A stretch of 5,714 bases of DNA from Clostridium sp. Lineage in GTDB: Bacteria > Bacillota > Clostridia > Lachnospirales > Lachnospiraceae. The stretch is from assembly GCA_004554205.1 (NCBI GenBank), contig SFNH01000133.1:1-5714 (forward strand), read 5' to 3'. The notes below the pieces were generated by a model. That model was not told the origin of the DNA and searched no databases. It was given only the letters and a program-made list of their open reading frames with translations. This document shows positions 4,370 through 5,714 of the stretch, piece by piece. Both the position numbers and the translations under genes were made by a program. Numbering within the stretch: position 1 is the first letter of the stretch; every line of letters starts with the position of its first letter.

Positions 4370-4390
4370 CTTTCTGAAAAGTTCAGGAAG
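4370..4390. repeat. Short inverted repeat, possible operator
   Basis: CTTTCTGAA (4370-4378) and TTCAGGAAG (4382-4390) pair at 8 of 9 positions around a 3-base loop. It sits just upstream of the HTH promoter -35 and ahead of the tandem repeats. Operator, relaxosome-protein site or simple hairpin are all possible. Confidence 0.4.
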
Positions 4391-4411
4391 TATTTTCAAT
4401 TCAGACATGAA

Positions 4412-4493
4412 AGGGGTGTGGGGATTCCCCAACAACAAAATGAGCAGTTCGGAGGGGTGTGGGGATTCCCCAACAACAAAATGAGCAGTTCGG
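4412..4493. repeat. Perfect 41-bp tandem duplication
   Basis: Bases 4412-4452 and 4453-4493 are identical, with a period of 41 and no spacer. Each unit holds the small palindrome GGGGATTCCCC (4420-4430 and 4461-4471), then AACAACAAAATGAGC and AGTTCGG. The second copy's end also forms one arm of the hairpin to its right. The two units look like direct-repeat binding sites (iterons) of a relaxosome protein such as MobC or the HTH protein. Confidence 0.92.
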
Positions 4494-4548
4494 GCGCAAG
4501 GCTGAACCGCTCATTTTTCCGGTGTGTACGGACACCGGATGTGCTTGC
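4412..4548 (+). other. oriT: Candidate origin of transfer (oriT)
   Basis: Directly upstream of mobC lies a non-coding block with the usual parts of an oriT. It has two 41-bp direct repeats (4412-4493), a long hairpin AAAATGAGCAGTTCGG (4478-4493) with CTGAACCGCTCATTTT (4502-4517; 14 of 16 pairs, 8-base loop), and a second perfect hairpin CCGGTGT (4519-4525) with ACACCGG (4532-4538; 6-base loop), followed at once by ATGTGCTTGC (4539-4548). In MOBP-type systems the nick lies a few bases 3' of such a hairpin, which would place it in 4539-4548 on the plus strand. That is an analogy; I recognise no exact nic consensus. The intact palindromic structure and the position before mobC are the support. 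Confidence 0.55.
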
Positions 4549-4692
4549 TACTCTCTCAAATCTCATATCCGCAGATACAACGCGCTCCCGCTTTCGCAAA
4601 AGCAGGGGCGCATATTTTTTGAAAATCTTCCGTTTCGATACCTGCGTTTCGACGAAGAAATGTCCGTTGTAAAGTGAAAGGAGTTCTTTGAT
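4549..4692 (+). other. Non-coding mobC leader
   Basis: About 140 bases between the oriT-like block and mobC hold no gene I can support and no clear promoter. The only small structure is GCTTT/AAAGC near 4590. The mobC ribosome binding site AAAGGAG lies at 4677-4683, nine bases from the ATG. A conserved leader with further relaxosome sites is possible. Confidence 0.4.
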
Positions 4693-5022
4693 ATGCCAGA
4701 CCGCACAAGACCCATCCGTAAGGAAATCTGCCTGAATGAGCAGGAATTGAGCGTGGTTCGCCACAAGATGAACCAACTCGGCACCCGCAACTTCGGCGCG
4801 TATGCCCGGAAAATGCTGATTGACGGGTACATCATCAAGGTCGATTACACCGAGCAGAAAAAGTTAGCTGCCGCTGTCAGCAGGATTGCCACAAACATCA
4901 ACCACGTCTGCCGCCGCATCAACAGCACCGGGCATTTCTACGATGCCGACGTTGCCGAGCTGAAAGAACGGATGGCTGACGTATGGGAACTGCTGAAAGT
5001 GCAGCAGAGAAACGAATTGTAA
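4693..5022 (+). CDS. mobC: MobC-family mobilization/relaxosome accessory protein
   Basis: A 109-residue protein. The N-terminal part (RPIRKEICLNEQELSVVRHK, then GTRNFGAYARKMLIDGYI, about 7-47) fits a ribbon-helix-helix-like DNA-binding unit. The C-terminal part has the MobC signature SRIATNINHVCRRINSTGHF (63-82), where the family has I-x-N-x-N-Q-h-A-R-x-h-N-x-x-G, then a helix to the end. The length is normal for the family. MobC proteins bind oriT and help a MOBP relaxase open the nick site. Unlike many mob operons, no relaxase follows directly; a small Cys protein and repA come next, so the relaxase must lie outside the window. AAAGGAG nine bases upstream supports the start. Confidence 0.9.
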   Translation: MPDRTRPIRKEICLNEQELSVVRHKMNQLGTRNFGAYARKMLIDGYIIKVDYTEQKKLAAAVSRIATNINHVCRRINSTGHFYDADVAELKERMADVWELLKVQQRNEL

Positions 5023-5042
5023 TTCGGGAAAGGAGTACAGAT

Positions 5043-5261
5043 ATGCCGCGCATGAGCAAATCAAAAAAGCTGGAATGGTCGTTTTTCCTGAATGACCGGG
5101 GACGCAAGGCGTACAACACGCTCTGCCGCCGCTGCGTCCATGATTGCAAGCAGAGTTTCCGGGTGGTTGTCGTTATTTGCCTGCATTATCGGTCCAATAG
5201 GGCAAAAAAGGGTGGTACATCTGCGTACTCCCCTCGCGGTCCCGATGGAACACCGCCATGA
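5043..5261 (+). CDS. Small conserved protein with four cysteines (zinc-ribbon-like)
   Basis: A 72-residue protein starting MPRMSKSKKLEWSFFLNDRG, with AAAGGAG (5029-5035) 7 bases before the ATG. Cysteines C28-x2-C31-x3-C35-x10-C46 (NTLCRRCVHDCKQSF, then VVVVICLHY) suggest a metal site. I recall similar small proteins in clostridial mobile elements close to mob and rep genes; no function is established to my knowledge. The N-terminus is basic, which fits nucleic-acid binding. The last 15 or so residues (TSAYSPRGPDGTPP) look less conserved. It lies 20 bases after mobC and its stop region leads into repA, so the three genes probably form one operon. This start is preferred over the in-frame ATG at 4983, which lies inside mobC. 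Confidence 0.72.
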   Translation: MPRMSKSKKLEWSFFLNDRGRKAYNTLCRRCVHDCKQSFRVVVVICLHYRSNRAKKGGTSAYSPRGPDGTPP

Positions 5262-5286
5262 ATACCGCAGACACCGAAAGGAAGTG

Positions 5287-5714
5287 ATGCGCCATCTATA
5301 TCAAGATTGATACCTCGCTCCCACCGTTCATTCCTCTGCCGCAATTTATGGTAGTCAGCGAACATTCCATCAACGCCAAACTGCTGTATGCCCTCCTGCT
5401 GAACCGCACGATGCTTTCGCAAAAATCGGGGTGGGTATCAGAGGACGGAAATGTGTATGTCATCTACACAATCAAGCAGATGGCGAATGACCTGAATCGG
5501 AGCGAAAGAACGGTAAAAACTGCCTTGTGCGAACTGGAAAATGCCGGGCTGCTGACTCGCGTCCGACAGGGCTTGACCAAGGCAAACAGGCTGTTTCTGC
5601 AAATACCCGATGGGGTACAGCTTTCTTCCCCTCTGATGGGCAAAGGCTGCCTTTCAGAAGTGCAGAAAACCGCCCCTCTTGATGGGCAGAAATTGCCCAC
5701 AAGTAATACTGATA
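5287..5714 (+). CDS. repA: Replication initiator protein A (RepA_N family), N-terminal part, start apparently frameshifted, runs off the window
   Basis: In the frame 5288-5714 the sequence reads IYIKIDTSLPPFIPLPQFMV, SINAKLLYALLLNRTMLSQK, GNVYVIYTIKQMANDLNRSE, RTVKTALCELENAGLLTRVR. This is the winged-helix DNA-binding domain of RepA_N initiators, ending here in a variable linker after about 140 codons. Such proteins bind origin iterons and start element or plasmid replication. There is no ATG/GTG/TTG before IYIKID: the frame is closed by TGA at 5285-5287. ATG at 5287 with AAAGGAAG before it gives only MRHLYQD and stop, whereas inserting AT after position 5295 would give MRHIYIKIDTS, my memory of the family start. 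So either a 2-base deletion has disabled the gene, or translation starts at ATG 5348 or at a non-standard codon. Confidence 0.82.

Noticed and set aside
4412..4517. CRISPR array
   Set aside because: Only two abutting identical units with no spacer between them, located before mobC; this is a tandem duplication in an oriT-like region.
4396..4776. 126-codon open frame on the minus strand with a repeated peptide (GNPHTPP/CSFCCWG)
   Set aside because: The peptide repeat is simply the 41-bp tandem duplication read through, and the frame overlaps the mobC start; no ribosome site fits.
5258..5350. Stop-codon readthrough or selenocysteine at TGA 5285 (MNTADTERK-U-CAIYIKID)
   Set aside because: No SECIS-like hairpin is evident after the TGA, and MNTADTERK does not resemble the initiator N-terminus; a small deletion after ATG 5287 explains the frame more simply.

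Overview
The window looks like integrative-element DNA from a gut-type clostridial Firmicute (Oscillospiraceae/Lachnospiraceae-like). That placement rests on recognisable protein families (PcfB, a DUF6017 protein, a VirD4-like coupling protein, MobC, a RepA_N initiator, a large serine recombinase) and on strong AGGAGG-type ribosome binding sites. It is an inference from sequence memory and was not searched. Almost everything belongs to conjugative or mobilizable elements, and at least two, probably three, elements meet here.

Left part (1-3669), minus strand: one operon reads leftward from a candidate extended -10 promoter near 3641. It passes through a 5' leader with two hairpins, then parB, a Cys-rich conserved hypothetical gene, a DUF6017 replication/HTH gene, pcfB and the start of the virD4-like coupling-protein gene. 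Spacing is tight: virD4 overlaps pcfB by 4 bases. The virD4 frame stops after about 102 codons, just past the EYGSARW motif. Past the break, in the same orientation and 48 bases on, the first 13 codons of a large serine recombinase run off the window edge. I read this as a serine-recombinase element inserted into virD4, which would disable conjugation of its host element and place its recombinase behind the transfer operon.

Middle (3670-4282): an imperfect inverted repeat around TTGATATAC, then a 58-codon 3' remnant of a tyrosine integrase gene (plus strand). Next are an intrinsic terminator and the 3' part of a tRNA-Ser(CGA) gene (anticodon loop to CCA, minus strand) without its 5' half. This is the signature of a tyrosine-recombinase attachment site at a tRNA gene. 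On its other side is a small HTH/excisionase-like gene (minus strand) ending 26 bases from the tRNA fragment.

Right part (4283-5714): an AT-rich divergent promoter region, then a candidate oriT made of a perfect 41-bp tandem duplication, a 16-bp-stem hairpin and a 7-bp-stem hairpin. It is followed on the plus strand by mobC, a small four-cysteine protein and the start of a RepA_N-family initiator (runs off the end). The initiator frame lacks a normal start; the simplest reading is a 2-base deletion just after the ATG at 5287.

Overall: a parB-pcfB-virD4 transfer backbone broken by a serine-recombinase element, fused at a tRNA-Ser attachment site to a mobilization/replication module (HTH-oriT-mobC-repA). 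No phage structural genes, resistance genes or CRISPR arrays are visible. No entirely new system is proven here. The most unusual points are the oriT-like repeat block, the parB mRNA leader, the broken virD4 and repA genes, and the junction at the tRNA remnant.
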